A stretch of DNA of 64,000 nucleotides, from positions 248,001-312,000 of the forward strand of contig NZ_JBHRXK010000003.1 in assembly GCF_042648505.1 (NCBI RefSeq). The letters are read 5' to 3'. The DNA comes from Lysobacter_L cavernae. GTDB lineage: Bacteria > Pseudomonadota > Gammaproteobacteria > Xanthomonadales > Xanthomonadaceae. Below, one piece after another: positions 56,778 to 64,000 of this stretch. The notes under the pieces were generated by a model. It had not been told where the DNA came from. It worked only from the letters and a program-made list of their open reading frames with translations, and did not search any database. Position numbers and translations under genes: made by a program. The stretch's first letter is position 1. Every line of letters begins with the position of its first letter.

Positions 56778-59453
56778 ATGTCGTCCTTCGTTGCTTCGTT
56801 GTCTCCCGCCGGCGCGCAGCGCCGGGTGCGTTACCGACGTCTGAGCCTGGCCCTGGCGGCCGTGCTGACCGCGCCGCTGGCGGCCGAGGCCGATGCGTCC
56901 GCCGATGACGCCGCCGCGGCCGATGCCGGCGTCACCCTCGATGCCGTGCAGGTCACCGGCACCCACCTCAAGCGCAGCGACGAGGCCGGCGTGAATCCGG
57001 TACTGGTGCTCGACCGCGCGCAGATCGAGCAAAGCGGCAAGGTCACCGTCGCCGACCTGCTGCGCAGCCTCACCGTCAACAGCGGTAACAGCTTCAACGA
57101 GCAGTACACCGGCAGCTTCGCCAACGGCTCGGCCGGTGTATCACTGCGCGGCCTGAGCCAGAAGAACACGCTGGTGCTGGTCAACGGCCAGCGCGTGGCC
57201 GCGTATGGCTTCGCCCAGAACACCCAGGACAACTTCGTCGACCTCAATGCGTTGCCGTTGGGCGCAGTCGAGCGCGTGGAGATCCTCAAGGACGGCGCGT
57301 CGGCGTTGTACGGCTCCGATGCAATCGCTGGCGTGGTCAACATCCTCTTGCGTCGCAAGATCGAAGGCGTCGAGCTCGATGCCAGTTACGGTGCGGCCAC
57401 CGAAGGCGGCACCGACCAGACCACCGTGGGCGTGCGCGCCGGTCGCGGCGACCCCGACCGCGACGGCTACAGCGTGCGTTTCAGCCTCGACGTGTTCAAC
57501 CGCGATCGCCTCGACGCCGACGAGCGCGACCTCACCCGCGACGGCGACTACCGCGATCAGCCCGGTGGGCGCCTGGCCGGCTGGTCGACGCAGGGCGGTG
57601 CCTACCTGCGCAATCCGCGCGCGCCGGTGCATTTCGATCCGTGCCAGCCGGGCACGACGCTGCGGCCGTACGCCGACTTCGGCAGCCCGCTGCCGGGCGA
57701 CGCCTGCGCGTTCAACACGCAGCCGTTCCGCACCCTGCTGCCGGCGACCGAGCGTTACCAGGCGTCACTGGCCGGTGATGTCTGGTTCAACGACAACGTG
57801 CAGGGCTTTGCCGAGCTGCTGTACAGCCACGGCCACAACGGCACCTACTTCGGCGCGCCGCTGACGGTCGGTCCGGGCCTGCGCGCGTACGACGCCAGCA
57901 CCGGCGGTCTGGTCGACATTCCGGTGGTGCTGCCGCTCGGCAACCCGTCCAATCCGTATGCGACGCCGGCGCCGTTCGAGTACACCTTCCTCGACCTCGG
58001 CGCGCGCTACAAGATCAACCAGTCGCAGTTCAGTCGCGCGCTGTTCGGCCTGCGTGGCCGCGGCGAGGTCTGGGACTGGGAGGTCGCGGGCAACTACTCG
58101 GAAAGCGTGCAGCGCGAGTTCACCCGCAACTTCGTCAACCGCTACGTGTTCCAGCAGATCCTCGCCGACGGCAGCTACGACTTCCTCGATCCGGCCAGTA
58201 CGCCGGGGTCGCTGGACGCGCTGCGCCTGGCCACGCGTCGGCCCGGTTCGTACCACCTGGCCTCGGTCAACGCCAAGGTGTCCGGTTTCCCGTGGCAGCT
58301 GTGGGCCGGTGATGTCGGCGTCGCCGCCGGTGTCGAATTCCGCCACGAGTCGCAGAACGCCGGCACCAGCCCGCAGGTGCTGTCGGGCACCGAGCTGCGC
58401 CCGGCGATAAACCTGATCGACGGCGAGCGTAACGTCTCGGCGGCGTTCGTCGAGTTCAGCCTGAAGCCGGCCGAGCAGGTCGAAGTGCAGCTGGCCGGAC
58501 GCGGCGACCACTACGACGACTTCGGCAGTGCGTTCTCGCCCAAGCTTGGCGTGCGCTGGCAGCCCTCCGACGCCTGGCTGGTGCGGTTCAACGCCTCGCG
58601 CGGCTTCCGCGCGCCGTCGTTCCCGGAGAACGCGCAGAGCACCACGATCAGCTACGGCTCGGTGATCGACCCTTACGATCCGGTGCAGCCCGGCAGTTCG
58701 CGCGGCGTCACGGTGCTGCGCGCGGGCAACCCCGACCTCAAGCCGGAGCGCTCCAGCAACCTCAACCTCGGCGTGCTGTGGTCGCCCGATGCCGACAGCA
58801 GCCTCGGTATCGATCTGTACCGCATTGAGCAGAAGGACCTGATCAGCCCCGACAACGTGCAGGCGATCGTCTCCAACCCCGACCTGTACCCGGACCGGGT
58901 GACGCGCGACGCGCAGGGCCGCCTGCAGCTGGTCGAGAACCGTTACGCCAACCAGGGCACGCTGACCACCACCGGCTTCGACCTGGAGGGCCGCAAGGTC
59001 TGGCATGCCGGCGACGCCGACTGGACGTTGGATGGCACCTGGACGCGCCTGCTCAGCTACGAGCAGCCACAGGTCGCCGGCGAAGCTGCGCGGGAAGGCG
59101 CCGGCGGCAACCGTTTCGGCGCGCTGCCGAAATGGCGCGGCATCACCTCGCTGGGCTATGCGCGCGGCGACTGGAGCGCGCAGCTGTCATGGCGTTACAT
59201 CGGTGGCTACACGCAGCAGGTGGTGACGGCGAGCAGCAACCCGGGATTGGCGACGAACATCGACGACAGCAACCGCTTCGACCTGTACGTCGGTTACGAA
59301 GGTCTGCGCGACACCACGCTGTACCTGTCGGTGCAGAACCTGGCCGACGCCGATCCGCCGTTCGATCCGGCCGGCGGTGCATTGCCGTACGACATCAGCC
59401 AATACGACGCGCTCGGCCGCTTCGTCACGGTCGGGGTCAAGTACGTGTTCTGA
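56778..59453 (+). CDS. TonB-dependent outer-membrane receptor
   Basis: An 891-residue receptor. A signal sequence (RLSLALAAVLTAPLAAEADA) is followed by the plug domain (~60-170: AVQVTGTHLKRSDEAGVNPVLVLDRAQIEQSG, SLRGLSQKNTLVLVNGQRV, DGASALYGSDAIAGVVNILLRR). A 22-strand barrel ends in VTVGVKYVF with the terminal Phe. The cargo is unknown; the plug resembles the large oligosaccharide/peptide branch of Xanthomonadaceae receptors. ATG 56778 follows CCGGAG. A longer frame from 56721 lacks the signal at its N-terminus. Confidence 0.93.
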   Translation: MSSFVASLSPAGAQRRVRYRRLSLALAAVLTAPLAAEADASADDAAAADAGVTLDAVQVTGTHLKRSDEAGVNPVLVLDRAQIEQSGKVTVADLLRSLTVNSGNSFNEQYTGSFANGSAGVSLRGLSQKNTLVLVNGQRVAAYGFAQNTQDNFVDLNALPLGAVERVEILKDGASALYGSDAIAGVVNILLRRKIEGVELDASYGAATEGGTDQTTVGVRAGRGDPDRDGYSVRFSLDVFNRDRLDADERDLTRDGDYRDQPGGRLAGWSTQGGAYLRNPRAPVHFDPCQPGTTLRPYADFGSPLPGDACAFNTQPFRTLLPATERYQASLAGDVWFNDNVQGFAELLYSHGHNGTYFGAPLTVGPGLRAYDASTGGLVDIPVVLPLGNPSNPYATPAPFEYTFLDLGARYKINQSQFSRALFGLRGRGEVWDWEVAGNYSESVQREFTRNFVNRYVFQQILADGSYDFLDPASTPGSLDALRLATRRPGSYHLASVNAKVSGFPWQLWAGDVGVAAGVEFRHESQNAGTSPQVLSGTELRPAINLIDGERNVSAAFVEFSLKPAEQVEVQLAGRGDHYDDFGSAFSPKLGVRWQPSDAWLVRFNASRGFRAPSFPENAQSTTISYGSVIDPYDPVQPGSSRGVTVLRAGNPDLKPERSSNLNLGVLWSPDADSSLGIDLYRIEQKDLISPDNVQAIVSNPDLYPDRVTRDAQGRLQLVENRYANQGTLTTTGFDLEGRKVWHAGDADWTLDGTWTRLLSYEQPQVAGEAAREGAGGNRFGALPKWRGITSLGYARGDWSAQLSWRYIGGYTQQVVTASSNPGLATNIDDSNRFDLYVGYEGLRDTTLYLSVQNLADADPPFDPAGGALPYDISQYDALGRFVTVGVKYVF

Positions 59454-59565
59454 TCGACGCGGCATCCGCGCCGTCCGCCCCGGTGGCGCGGGTGCCGTGC
59501 CCACGGCTGGTCGTGGCCGACGGCGTGATGGCATAGTCGCCTCCGATCCTTGGACAGGAAAGGCG

Positions 59566-60360
59566 ATGCGAAATCCGACCGTGGCCGTCATGGCCCTTGT
59601 GGTGGTTGCCGCGTTGACGGCGTGCGGCGGCGGCAGCCCGCAGCAGGCGATGGAGTCGGCCGGCTCCGGCGCGGCTGCGCCGGTGGCGCATCGCCCCGGG
59701 GCGATGCTGGCGTACGAGCACCATGCGCAGGTCGCGTTGCCGGCCGAACGCATCGTGCAGCGCCTGCAGCAGGTACAGGCCGCCTGCAACGACAACCGCT
59801 TCGGGGCCTGCACGGTGCTCGACGTGAGCCAGCAGGGCGGTGACCATCCCAGTGCGAGCCTGAGCGTGCGCGTCGTTCCGGCCGGGGTCGATCCGCTGAT
59901 CGCGCTGGCCGGCAAGGACGGCGAGATCGGCAGTCGTCGCACCCACGCCGAGGATCTGGCTGTGGTCGTGCGCGACAACAACCTGGCGCAGCAACGGCTG
60001 CAGAACGAGCGCACGCAGTTGCTCGCGTTCCAGCAGCGCCGTGACCTGGCGGTGGCCGACATGATCGCGTTGTCGCAGCAGCTGGCGCAGGTCGAGGCGC
60101 AACTGCAGGCCGCCGAGCAGGAGGGCGCGCAGCACCGCCTGCGCATCGACACGCAGAAACTCACGATCCGTTTTGAACCTCCGCGTGGGCAGAGCGGACG
60201 CAGCGAGATCGGCCAGGCCGTGCGCGATTTCGGCCGCACCCTGTCCGCGGGCACCGCCTGGACGATCCGCGCGGCGGCGTTCCTGATTCCGGTGGCGGCG
60301 GTGCTGCTGATCGTGGTGCTGGTGATCCGGCGCCTGCGTCGCCGTCGTGGAGGGCGCTGA
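59566..60360 (+). CDS. DUF4349 lipoprotein
   Basis: A 264-residue protein: lipobox VVVAALTAC, then a DUF4349 region with a coiled coil ([50 protein letters not shown]). A C-terminal membrane helix (AAAFLIPVAAVLLIVVLVIRRLRRRR) completes it. Function unknown. ATG 59566 follows AGGAAAGG. It ends one base before the next ATG and is probably cotranscribed with the DUF2785 gene. Confidence 0.85.
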   Translation: MRNPTVAVMALVVVAALTACGGGSPQQAMESAGSGAAAPVAHRPGAMLAYEHHAQVALPAERIVQRLQQVQAACNDNRFGACTVLDVSQQGGDHPSASLSVRVVPAGVDPLIALAGKDGEIGSRRTHAEDLAVVVRDNNLAQQRLQNERTQLLAFQQRRDLAVADMIALSQQLAQVEAQLQAAEQEGAQHRLRIDTQKLTIRFEPPRGQSGRSEIGQAVRDFGRTLSAGTAWTIRAAAFLIPVAAVLLIVVLVIRRLRRRRGGR

Positions 60361-60361
60361 C

Positions 60362-61246
60362 ATGCGGCGCCTGGCCATGTTGTCGCTCGCGCTGTTGGCC
60401 GCGCCGGTGTTCGCCGGGCCATGCCCGCCCGCAGGCTGGACCAGCGAATCACTGGCGACGCTGAAGCAGTCGCAATTCGTGCTGCCCGATACGGCGGCGC
60501 AGCCGACCCTGGCGTTGGGCCTGCTCGAATGTCTCGGCGATCCCGATCCCACCCTGCGCGACGGCATTGCTTACGACGCACTGGCAGCGTGGATGCGCAA
60601 GGGTGAGTTGCCCGTGGAAACGCTGCGCACCGTGCGCGATCGCCTGTACGCGACGCTCGCCCAGCCGGACAAGAACGGCCTGCGCTGGCCGTTTGCTGCG
60701 CTGGTGCTGGCCGAGGTCGCGCGCACTGACCGCATCGCGCCGTGGATGACGCCGGCCGAGCGCGCCACGATGGTGTTGCGCGCGGTGACCTATGTCGAAT
60801 CAGTGCGCGACTACCGCGGCTACGACCCGCGCGAAGGCTGGCGCCACGGCGTCGCCCACGGCGCCGACTGGCTGATGCAGCTGACCCTGAACCCGGCGCT
60901 GGACGTGCCACAGCTGTCGCGCGTGGTCGAGGCGGCCGCCGCCCAAGCCGTGCCGAAAGCCGGTCACGCCTACGTCTTCGGTGAGCCACAACGGCTGGCC
61001 GCGCCGGTGCTGTATGCGGCGCAACGCGGCCTGTACGACGAGGCCGGCTGGACCGCCTGGTTCGCCGCACTGGTGCCGCGCCTGGGCGACCCCGCGCTGG
61101 CCTGGCGCGACAGCGCCTGGCTGGCACGGCGCCACGATCTGATTGCCTTCCTGCAGGCGGTCTACGTCGAGGCCGACAACTCCGACGACGCGCGCCTGAA
61201 GGTGCTGTTGCCGGGCGTGGTCGCCGCGCTCAAGACGATGCCCTGA
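60362..61246 (+). CDS. DUF2785 secreted protein
   Basis: A 294-residue protein with a signal peptide (LAMLSLALLAAPVFA). The DUF2785 helical-repeat domain includes LRDGIAYDALAAWMRKGELP, RGYDPREGWRHGVAHGADWLMQLTLNP and RHDLIAFLQAVYVEAD. Function unknown. ATG 60362, with GGAGGG upstream, is preferred; a GTG at 60347 would overlap the previous gene. Confidence 0.8.
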   Translation: MRRLAMLSLALLAAPVFAGPCPPAGWTSESLATLKQSQFVLPDTAAQPTLALGLLECLGDPDPTLRDGIAYDALAAWMRKGELPVETLRTVRDRLYATLAQPDKNGLRWPFAALVLAEVARTDRIAPWMTPAERATMVLRAVTYVESVRDYRGYDPREGWRHGVAHGADWLMQLTLNPALDVPQLSRVVEAAAAQAVPKAGHAYVFGEPQRLAAPVLYAAQRGLYDEAGWTAWFAALVPRLGDPALAWRDSAWLARRHDLIAFLQAVYVEADNSDDARLKVLLPGVVAALKTMP

Positions 61247-61255
61247 GGCCTAAGG

Positions 61256-61546
61256 TCAGTCGTCGCTCTCGAACTCGACCAGCACGTCGAGATCGAACGC
61301 CAGCGCTTCCACCGCCTCGCGCACCTTGTTGGCGGTGGACAGGTTGGGGGCCTCGATTTCCAACTCGTGCGTGCCCGGGCCGCGGTCGTCGGGCAGGCCG
61401 GCCGAACTGGAATCGGCGTCGTCCATGCGCGGCATCAGGTCGGCGACTTCTTCGACGTGCTCGATACCGTCGATGCTGACCAGCAGGTTGCCGATGGCGC
61501 GGGCATCGTCATCGCTGCCGGTCACGCGCAAGCGCAGCAGGGGCAT
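61256..61546 (-). CDS. Small hypothetical acidic protein
   Basis: A 96-residue protein with an alpha-beta pattern (MPLLRLRVTGSDDDARAIGNLLVSIDGIEHVEEVADL, then a long acidic Asp/Ser linker, then HELEIEAPNLSTANKVREAVEALAFDLDVLVEFE). The first and last parts look like halves of a ferredoxin-like fold. No function is recognised. It is convergent with the DUF2785 gene. Confidence 0.65.
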   Translation of the reverse strand: MPLLRLRVTGSDDDARAIGNLLVSIDGIEHVEEVADLMPRMDDADSSSAGLPDDRGPGTHELEIEAPNLSTANKVREAVEALAFDLDVLVEFESDD

Positions 61547-61662
61547 GGCGCTACCACCTTTCTGTGTGGGATGACACGAGGCTATGCAGCGCCGGGCTAA
61601 GGCGGCGTGATGGCGGATACGGCCTGCCTCTCGACGTCATTGCGATGGAGTAGGGTGTCAGC

Positions 61663-62205
61663 ATGGATACGACCATCCCTGTCGGCATCACCTTGCGTCC
61701 GCTCGAGCGCGGCGACCTGCATTTCGTTCATGTGCTCAACAACAACCGCAGCGTGATGGGCTACTGGTTCGAGGAGCCGTACGAATCCTTCGTCGAGCTG
61801 GAAGAGCTCTATCGCAAGCACATCCACGACCAGTCCGAGCGCCGCTTCATCGTCGAGGACGGCGGCCACGAGCGCGTCGGCCTGGTCGAGCTGGTCGAGA
61901 TCGATCACCTGCACCGGCGCGCCGAATTCCTGATCATGATCTCGCCCGAGCAGCAGGGCCGCGGCTACGCCAAGGCCGCCACCCGGCTGGCGATCCATTA
62001 CGCCTTCCGCGTGCTCAACCTGTACAAGCTGTACCTGCTGGTCGACGTCGACAACGTGCGCGCGATCCGCATCTACGAGGATGCTGGTTTCCAGCGTGAG
62101 GGCGTGCTGATCGACGAGTTCTTCAGCGACGGCCGCTACCACGACGTGGTGCGGATGTGCCTGTTCCAGCATCAGGTGCTGGGGCGTGGTAGCGATCCGG
62201 ATTGA
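61663..62205 (+). CDS. speG: Spermidine N1-acetyltransferase
   Basis: A 180-residue GNAT enzyme very close to E. coli Spe[104 protein letters not shown] and [19 protein letters not shown]. It acetylates spermidine and spermine to blunt toxicity. The allosteric spermidine-binding Glu residues of SpeG (in FEEPYE and [17 protein letters not shown]) are preserved. It stands alone in this window. ATG 61663; no strong Shine-Dalgarno was identified. Confidence 0.93.
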   Translation: MDTTIPVGITLRPLERGDLHFVHVLNNNRSVMGYWFEEPYESFVELEELYRKHIHDQSERRFIVEDGGHERVGLVELVEIDHLHRRAEFLIMISPEQQGRGYAKAATRLAIHYAFRVLNLYKLYLLVDVDNVRAIRIYEDAGFQREGVLIDEFFSDGRYHDVVRMCLFQHQVLGRGSDPD

Positions 62206-62220
62206 GGCGTCGCACAGCCG

Positions 62221-62325
62221 CGTAGGATGGGTTGAGCCGGAGGCGAAACCCATCGTTGCCATGATGGAATGGCTGTCCCCGTTGGCCTGCGTTGATGGGT
62301 TTCGCTTCGCCCTACCCATCCTACG
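62221..62325. repeat. Intergenic inverted repeat after speG
   Basis: Arms near 62221-62254 (starting CGTAGGATGGGTTGAGCC) and 62294-62325 (ending ACCCATCCTACG) are inverted copies of each other with several mismatches. Sequences of the CGTAGGATGGG...GAAACCCATC form recur between genes in gammaproteobacteria. Confidence 0.8.
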
Positions 62326-62355
62326 TGCTTGCATGTCTAGACTATGGCCGCGCGG

Positions 62356-62790
62356 TTATGGACTTAGCCCCCAATTGTTCTCGTAGCGGGCGAGCGGCTC
62401 ACGGTTGAGCTTGGCAAAGGACACGTCCCTGTTGTGTGGGTCTTTTCTGGTGGGGAGAGGCTTATTGCCGAACTCTCTTGCGACCGAGAAAGGAACTACC
62501 CAGGAGCGAACGGCGACATTGACTGGTAAGAACAGAAAAACAAGCCAGTCACACTCAAGCCGCTCATCAAAGATGAACCAGCTGCCGGCTTTCCAACTGG
62601 CTGTCTCGCTGCGGGTTTTGACGCTTACACGCACCAGCCCCTGGCCGGACTCGACCGCGAGGTCATAGCCGGTCCAGCCATCGGGCATTTTTGATGCGGG
62701 CTTGCCGGCAAAGGTGAACTGGCTGAGCGCGTAGTGCTCGCCCGCGTCTCCCAACATCTTTGTGGTGACGTTGCCTCCGGCTGCCGACAT
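62356..62790 (-). CDS. PD-(D/E)XK-like protein in an A+T-richer segment
   Basis: A 144-residue protein. A GDAGEHYALSQF motif (Glu18), WTGYDLAV (Asp43) and VSVKTR (Lys58) match a PD-(D/E)XK nuclease core, though the usual middle E/Q before VK is Ser. Later WFIFDERLECDWLVFLFL fits the same fold. Local GC is about 50-57%, lower than the surroundings, so horizontal transfer is likely. ATG 62790 is chosen; 62823 is possible. The target is unknown. Confidence 0.6.
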   Translation of the reverse strand: MSAAGGNVTTKMLGDAGEHYALSQFTFAGKPASKMPDGWTGYDLAVESGQGLVRVSVKTRSETASWKAGSWFIFDERLECDWLVFLFLPVNVAVRSWVVPFSVAREFGNKPLPTRKDPHNRDVSFAKLNREPLARYENNWGLSP

Positions 62791-62857
62791 GTTTGCTCCT
62801 TGGCCAAACTGCACAAACGACACAGGATCGGCCGTGCTCCGGTCGAAGCCGGCGACC

Positions 62858-63853
62858 TTACTTGCGTGCCTTCTTCCCCTTCGCTGACGGTGCCTTCTGG
62901 GCCTGCGCTGGTGCCACCGGCGGCGCCCGCGTCGGCAACGGCACGTTGCATAGATCGATATGCCCGGCCATGTGCTTGTACCAGTCGTCGCGGCGGTTGC
63001 GGCGTGCTTCGACCAGTTCGGCGAACGCCGGCGTGCCGGTGCGCAGCACCTCGATCGCGGTGCGCTCCTTCTTCGGCACGTCGGCGGCCAGGCGGATCGC
63101 CTGGATCGGGGTGCGTTGCGTGGGCTGCACGTAGAAACCGAGCGGGCCGGTGCCGCGCGGCAGCACCGACAGCAGCTCGATGCCCTGGACGACGCGGCCG
63201 ACTACGGTGATGTTGCGGTCAAGCTGGCGCGGTGACTGGCCGGTGACGACATACAGTTCGGTGCCGTTGCTGGAATCGGCGGCGACGTCGCGGCCGGCGC
63301 CGACGGTGCCGTAGCAATGCGCCATCCAGGCGGTCTTGGCGGCGGGGTCGCGCGCGGCGGGGAAACCGTCGACGAAGCCGACCTCCGGCGCCCAGCCGTC
63401 CGCATCGGGCAGCCGGTCGAACACCAGGCCGTCGCTCTTGCGCGCGAACTCGGCCGGCAGCTTGGCCTTGGCGCCGCGGCCGAGCGGCTTGCGGTCCTTG
63501 TCGTCCTCGGCCGGGTCGCCCCATTGCACGACGAAGTTGTCCTGCGAGCGGTTGATGCTCAGGCCGTTCCAGTAGCCGCTCTTGGCCAGGGCGCGGATGT
63601 TGGCGACATGGGCCGGCGCGAACGCCGGGGCCAGTTCGATGACGACGCGGCCGTTGGCCAGATCCAGGTACAGCGTGTTCTTCGGGTCGAGCGTGCGCCA
63701 GTCACCGGCTTGGGTGGCGTCGAGGATTTCCTGCATCGAACGCAGCTTGGCTGCAGGCGTCGCAGGATCCTGGCCGCCGGCATGAGCGGCGGAAAAGGCG
63801 ATCAGCAGGGCGGGTGACAACAGGACGGACGACCACAGGCGTGGTTTCGACAC
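62858..63853 (-). CDS. Secreted cyclophilin-type peptidyl-prolyl isomerase
   Basis: A 331-residue protein with a signal peptide ([10 protein letters not shown]). The cyclophilin domain includes [89 protein letters not shown] basic Lys/Ala/Pro tail ends in KKARK. Several catalytic residues diverge from E. coli PpiA (for example [11 protein letters not shown] replaces the RxxxxFMIQGG consensus), so activity is not certain. Its role would be periplasmic protein folding. Confidence 0.85.
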   Translation of the reverse strand: MSKPRLWSSVLLSPALLIAFSAAHAGGQDPATPAAKLRSMQEILDATQAGDWRTLDPKNTLYLDLANGRVVIELAPAFAPAHVANIRALAKSGYWNGLSINRSQDNFVVQWGDPAEDDKDRKPLGRGAKAKLPAEFARKSDGLVFDRLPDADGWAPEVGFVDGFPAARDPAAKTAWMAHCYGTVGAGRDVAADSSNGTELYVVTGQSPRQLDRNITVVGRVVQGIELLSVLPRGTGPLGFYVQPTQRTPIQAIRLAADVPKKERTAIEVLRTGTPAFAELVEARRNRRDDWYKHMAGHIDLCNVPLPTRAPPVAPAQAQKAPSAKGKKARK

Positions 63854-63931
63854 GGCGGAATTCCCCAGGCGGATGATCGGGCGATTCTGGCCCAGCGCCG
63901 CGGCGACGACCAGTCCGGCCTGCGTGCGGGA

Positions 63932-64000
63932 TCACAGGCGAGCGCCGTCGCCGCCGTGCCTGGTGTTGCCTGCGGTCCGGGCGACCTTGCGCGCCGTCTT
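63932..64000 (-). CDS. Possible C-terminal end of a gene (5' outside the window)
   Basis: The minus strand reads KTARKVARTAGNTRHGGDGARL then TGA at 63932-63934. The basic, Ala-rich tail resembles C-termini of DNA-binding proteins such as topoisomerase I, but 22 residues are not enough to decide. Confidence 0.25.
   Translation of the reverse strand, partial: KTARKVARTAGNTRHGGDGARL

Overview
The window is a high-GC, densely coded stretch of a gammaproteobacterial chromosome. Gene content points to the Xanthomonadaceae/Lysobacteraceae (Lysobacter- or Luteimonas-like). The main evidence is the rpoN-hpf-hprK-rapZ-EIIA-HPr-EI-mgtE order next to lpt/kds genes, the paired DUF3108 proteins, a DUF2066 gene before a PerM-type permease and hda, murU/amgK, and the dispersed REP-like palindromes. 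This placement is inference from gene content, not from a search. No rRNA, tRNA, CRISPR array, prophage or complete insertion sequence was seen.

Layout. (1) 1-12.1 kb: a DcaP-like porin (5' truncated), an AdiC-type antiporter, a large PLP amino-acid decarboxylase of the LdcA/AdiA class, an unusual CDF transporter, a second AdiC-type antiporter, and a TolC/HlyD/ABC-2/ABC-2 exporter set. From the CDF gene onward the genes are tightly overlapped. This is the most intriguing region: amine production apparently linked to a trans-envelope exporter that lacks its own ATPase. (2) 12.1-17.4 kb: tag, an M49-like metallopeptidase lipoprotein, yqgE, ruvX, pyrB and an esterase lipoprotein. (3) 17.5-29.8 kb, all minus strand: kdsD, kdsC, lptC, lptA, lptB, rpoN, hpf, hprK, rapZ, two small secreted-protein genes (one frameshifted), EIIA-Man, HPr, EI and mgtE. 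It joins lipopolysaccharide synthesis and transport with a regulatory PTS controlled by HPr kinase; ptsN is missing from its usual place. (4) 29.9-38.2 kb: ibaG-murA-EF-hand membrane protein, two DUF3108 genes, purM-purN, DUF2066, PerM-type permease and hda. (5) 38.3-43 kb, minus strand: murU and amgK (peptidoglycan recycling), cysK and cysG (sulfur), then a CysB-type regulator on the plus strand. (6) 44.2-53 kb, accessory: LysR regulators, a cupin, a DMT exporter, an ArsN2-like acetyltransferase with an extra domain, a secreted isochorismatase-fold protein, a decayed gene, DUF72, a GFA-family protein and a DUF885 lipoprotein. (7) 52.9-56.2 kb: fdhD, a small winged-helix gene and a YdeP-like molybdoenzyme whose reading frame contains a REP palindrome. 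(8) 56.5-64 kb: a possible leader peptide before a TonB-dependent receptor, DUF4349 and DUF2785 proteins, speG, an A+T-richer PD-(D/E)XK-like gene and a secreted cyclophilin.

Links between regions: SpeG near the end would acetylate polyamines and may complement the decarboxylase/antiporter module at the start. YdeP-type proteins have been tied to acid resistance in E. coli, as have decarboxylase/antiporter pairs. HPr carries both the His15 and Ser46 phosphorylation sites, so EI and HprK can act on it in opposite ways; no sugar permease is present, so its role here looks regulatory.
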